DNA from: an uncultured Blautia sp.
Lineage (GTDB): Bacteria > Bacillota > Clostridia > Lachnospirales > Lachnospiraceae
Direction: 5' to 3'
DNA length: 33,298 bases
Assembly: GCA_934408705.1 (NCBI GenBank)
Contig: CAKRVL010000021.1
Coordinates: forward strand, 1 to 33,298
The notes under the pieces are model-generated. The model saw only the letters and a program-made list of their open reading frames with translations, made no database searches and was not told where the DNA came from. Of this stretch, positions 31,162 through 33,298 are shown piece by piece (the first letter of the stretch is position 1; each line of letters begins with the position of its first letter). The position numbers and the translations under genes are program-made.

Positions 31162-31212
31162 AATTTAATAGCAGATTCACTTCATTGTCAAGTAATGGAA
31201 TGAATCTGCTAT
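31162..31212 (-). promoter_or_regulatory. gldA promoter within a 12-bp inverted repeat
   Basis: TTGACA (31186-31191) and TAAATT (31162-31167) are 18 bp apart on the minus strand. A perfect 12-bp inverted repeat (31168-31179, 31201-31212) with a 21-bp centre brackets the -35. It may be an operator, or a terminator for the upstream gene that overlaps this promoter. Confidence 0.6.
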
Positions 31213-31248
31213 ATACTATCTCAGTTGATATTTTATTTACTTAATGCT

Positions 31249-32109
31249 TCATCCGGCGCCCAGAATATTCCAGACATCATCAATCACGTCATAGTAATAA
31301 ACCTGATCATCGTACACTGCATAGTAATTTTCTTTTACAAACTGATCTTCATGTTCTGTTCCGAGAACAAATACCATGCATTCTCTTCCGTCTATAACTT
31401 CCTTACTTCCAGTATACCATACTGACATTCCAAGTCTTAAATAATAACTGACTTCATCAGTCTCACAAAGCAAATTATAAGCTCTATCTACCTCTGTATT
31501 ATTTTCTTCTGACAGATCACCTTCATATTCACTATATTCTCCATCTCCACCATAATAATAGATAGAGAAATCACAGCAATGCTTTTCTTCTGCAAGGCGG
31601 CCATCTTTTAAAGAAACTGCGGGGCGGTATGTAACACTCATATTATCTTCGGTTGCAGAAACCATTACATTGGAGTATATCTCACTTATATTGCACTTGA
31701 GAATGATGATCTCATCTGGTGCTCCTTTATAATAAGGAGCATCCAGATTATCGCGATATTCAGCATCTTCTGTCATTTCGGATGGATAAACACTAATTGA
31801 CCAGCCATATCTGGGTACAATGGCATAAACCTCATATCCACCTGCATCTACAACTGTACCATTTTGTAAAAAAGGATAAATTTCCGGATAATCATTCTGT
31901 CTCGTATAATCCAAAATATCCTGTGCAAGTGCATCTTCACCAATATATCCCAGAAATGCCATTCCTACCTGACAATCATTTTCCCTTAAACTGTCCTGTA
32001 AGTAATCCAAATAGGCAGCTTCTTCCTGCAAGCTTCCCATACATTCCACTGGCATGATAAATGCCAGCAGCAAGGCACTGATACCTATTATGATTGAACA
32101 TTTCTTCAT
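31249..32109 (-). CDS. Secreted protein of unknown function
   Basis: This 286-residue protein starts with a signal peptide (about 1-25, hydrophobic core IIIGISALLLAFIMPV). A cysteine follows directly (VEC), but glutamate before it does not fit a lipobox, so signal peptidase I processing is more likely. The mature part is acidic and rich in Tyr and Asp, with repeated YYY/YY patterns near the middle and C-terminus (EENYYAVYDDQVYYYDV-like), giving an all-beta look. I do not recognise a family. The start at 32109 is chosen for the AGGGGG site upstream; an in-frame start 51 bases earlier lacks one. It lies 74 bp downstream of another secreted protein and is probably co-transcribed with it. Confidence 0.75.
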   Translation of the reverse strand: MKKCSIIIGISALLLAFIMPVECMGSLQEEAAYLDYLQDSLRENDCQVGMAFLGYIGEDALAQDILDYTRQNDYPEIYPFLQNGTVVDAGGYEVYAIVPRYGWSISVYPSEMTEDAEYRDNLDAPYYKGAPDEIIILKCNISEIYSNVMVSATEDNMSVTYRPAVSLKDGRLAEEKHCCDFSIYYYGGDGEYSEYEGDLSEENNTEVDRAYNLLCETDEVSYYLRLGMSVWYTGSKEVIDGRECMVFVLGTEHEDQFVKENYYAVYDDQVYYYDVIDDVWNILGAG

Positions 32110-32183
32110 GATGTCAGTCCCCCTTGTAAACAAAATCCGTCTCTTCTGACGCTGTCTCAACCATCATTCAAAGTCAGACATTC

Positions 32184-33077
32184 TTACTCTACGGCTAATT
32201 TTTCAAAATACACCTTAACTGTAAAGTCTGTATCACCAAAGTCTGAATACTCGTCATCGCCCTCTGCTGCTTCTGCTGCTTCCGCATCCGCTGCTTCTGT
32301 ATCCGCTGCTTCTGTATCCGCCGCTTCATCCAGGCTGTCGCCAGTTGTAAAGCACAGATTGCCATCATCCAGCAGATAGAATCTCATCAAATCTGTACTG
32401 AATAAAGAATAGCTTTCAGAATCCTCTTCCTTCTCTGTTGTGGATTTTAATATCAACGCATTTCCATCCAGTTCACCCTCAAGGTCAACCTCTGTTTCGG
32501 TTCCGCTTTCGATCATTACAAGAGAAGCTTTGCCGCCTGAAATGGAAATTTTCATTTCCACATCTGAAACTCCGGCAGCTGTAGGCATCTGCATTCCGAA
32601 CGCATCCATCAATGTGCTGTTCCAATCACCATCAAAGTCTTCCAGCTTAGGTTCTTCTACTGGTTTTCCCGGTACATAAGGTACATATTCTTCCTTTTCC
32701 TTATTCATGATAAAGAACATTCCACCAGCGTCCACGGAAATAGTTCCATCTGAATATTCAGCTTCCACAGTCTCATCATTTGAGGTTATTAACAGCTTAT
32801 CCCCATCAATTTTCCATTCCAGCTCGTCAGGCTCCGCCTCACCGCCTTCATAAGCATTGGTTACTTCACCCTTGCCGCCTTCAGCAAAATTGAAGGTCAT
32901 TTCCATTCCCATCATTTCCGGATGGAATGTATTTTCACCACCATCCATAGAAAGACTGTTCACATACCACAAACCTTCTACATCCTTTTCTTCCAGAGCA
33001 TAAACATTTACACTGACAACACCTGCCATCATAACTCCCAATGCACCTGCTGCCCATAATTTCATTTTTTTACTCAT
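32184..33077 (-). CDS. Secreted protein with two lipocalin-like modules and an acidic repeat tail
   Basis: This 297-residue protein has a signal peptide (about 1-28, ending VYA). Two similar beta-rich modules follow: one starting EGLWYVNSLSM, the other DGDWNSTLMDAFG. Each opens with G-x-W and carries alternating strands, reminiscent of lipocalin-like domains. An Ala/Asp/Glu-rich segment (EAADTEAADTEAADAEAAEA) encoded by 15-bp DNA repeats lies before the C-terminus. AAGGAG lies 8 nt before ATG 33077; the in-frame start 30 bases upstream has no site. Function is unknown. It follows an SPFH-type gene, with no terminator in the gap. Confidence 0.78.
   Translation of the reverse strand: MSKKMKLWAAGALGVMMAGVVSVNVYALEEKDVEGLWYVNSLSMDGGENTFHPEMMGMEMTFNFAEGGKGEVTNAYEGGEAEPDELEWKIDGDKLLITSNDETVEAEYSDGTISVDAGGMFFIMNKEKEEYVPYVPGKPVEEPKLEDFDGDWNSTLMDAFGMQMPTAAGVSDVEMKISISGGKASLVMIESGTETEVDLEGELDGNALILKSTTEKEEDSESYSLFSTDLMRFYLLDDGNLCFTTGDSLDEAADTEAADTEAADAEAAEAAEGDDEYSDFGDTDFTVKVYFEKLAVE
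32266..32335. repeat. Short in-frame tandem repeat encoding an acidic Ala-rich tract
   Basis: Imperfect 15-bp units of the form GCTTCTGTATCCGCT (plus strand) recur four to five times within the secreted-protein gene. They keep the frame and encode EAADT-type pentapeptides, so copy number could vary without frameshift. Confidence 0.75.
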
Positions 33078-33122
33078 AATCCATTCTCCTTTCTTATGTG
33101 AGATCACAATACAGCTTCACTT

Positions 33123-33298
33123 CTAATATGGTCTTAATTCTCCACAGAACTCACAGAACTTACCCGTATTTTCTGCCCCGCATTTACATTTCCATGTACT
33201 GCCCGGCTGCATTCCACCATTCATACCGTTATTCATCGGCATTCCGTTCATTCCTGACATTCCCGGCTGCATTCCGCCATTCATTCCACCATTCATAC
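33123..33298 (-). CDS. C-terminus of a probable SPFH-domain protein with zinc ribbon, 5' part missing
   Basis: The last 57 codons are present; the rest lies beyond the right edge. The visible protein has a Met/Asn/Gly-rich linker with repeated MNGGM units, then a zinc ribbon WKCKCGAENTGKFCEFCG with four paired cysteines, ending ELRPY. Such a Met/Gly linker plus C-terminal zinc ribbon is typical of bacterial SPFH (band-7/prohibitin-like) proteins of the 'virion core protein' annotation group; this is an inference because the SPFH domain itself is not in view. The stop lies only 45 bases before the start of the next secreted-protein gene, suggesting an operon. Confidence 0.65.
   Translation of the reverse strand, partial: MNGGMNGGMQPGMSGMNGMPMNNGMNGGMQPGSTWKCKCGAENTGKFCEFCGELRPY

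Overview
The window looks like a chromosomal segment from a low-to-mid-GC Firmicute, most likely family Lachnospiraceae (a Blautia/Ruminococcus/Dorea-type gut anaerobe). Reasons: AGGAGG-type ribosome sites, TTGACA/TATAAT promoters, a T-box leader on ileS, a CIRCE element on hsp20, a YesM/YesN-ABC sugar system, and several families common in this group (DUF3877-like, DUF3786-like, YibE/F pairs). The genus call is inference. No tRNA, rRNA, CRISPR array, insertion sequence or phage gene was found. Most genes are on the minus strand.

Layout, left to right. (1) 1-7485, minus: a carbohydrate-uptake locus read right to left: YesM-type sensor kinase, YesN-type response regulator, a strong terminator, then a promoter followed by solute-binding protein, two CUT1 permeases and a cytoplasmic GH32 beta-fructosidase-like enzyme cut by the window edge. 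No ATPase is present, so a shared MsmK-type ATPase elsewhere is presumed. (2) 7504-10800, minus: a VOC protein with a palindrome inside its promoter, a DUF3877-like protein, a GNAT acetyltransferase, and an ECF sigma factor overlapping its probable membrane anti-sigma factor. (3) 10781-12690, plus: a nitroreductase and a DUF362/ferredoxin protein, each with its own promoter. (4) 12695-15160: an AAA/DUF4143 ATPase (minus) with three TCACGTTTT boxes exactly 32 bp apart in its upstream region, diverging from a membrane-anchored PIG-L deacetylase (plus). (5) 15204-21275, minus: a T-box(Ile)-controlled ileS (long IleRS2 type, TTG start) followed 25 bp later by glycogen phosphorylase. (6) 21393-25275: a D,D-carboxypeptidase (plus), a secreted Ig-like protein whose ribosome site can be sequestered by a 13-bp stem, and a DEDDh exonuclease. 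(7) 25314-28650: hsp20 under CIRCE, a five-copy 15-bp tandem repeat, a Fur-family regulator, and a convergent yibE/yibF-like membrane pair. Three TTGCAA-n5-TTTGCA operators sit in front of the regulator and the membrane pair. (8) 28650-33298: a DUF3786-like gene, a 168-nt four-armed structured element, glycerol dehydrogenase, two secreted proteins of unknown function, and the zinc-ribbon tail of a probable SPFH-domain protein at the right edge.

The most unusual signals are the compact four-way-junction element at 29804-29971, the Fur-family regulator/operator set linked to the YibE/F pair, the helically phased boxes upstream of the ATPase, and the translation-masking stem in front of the Ig-like protein. 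All functional statements come from reading sequence motifs; no database search was run.
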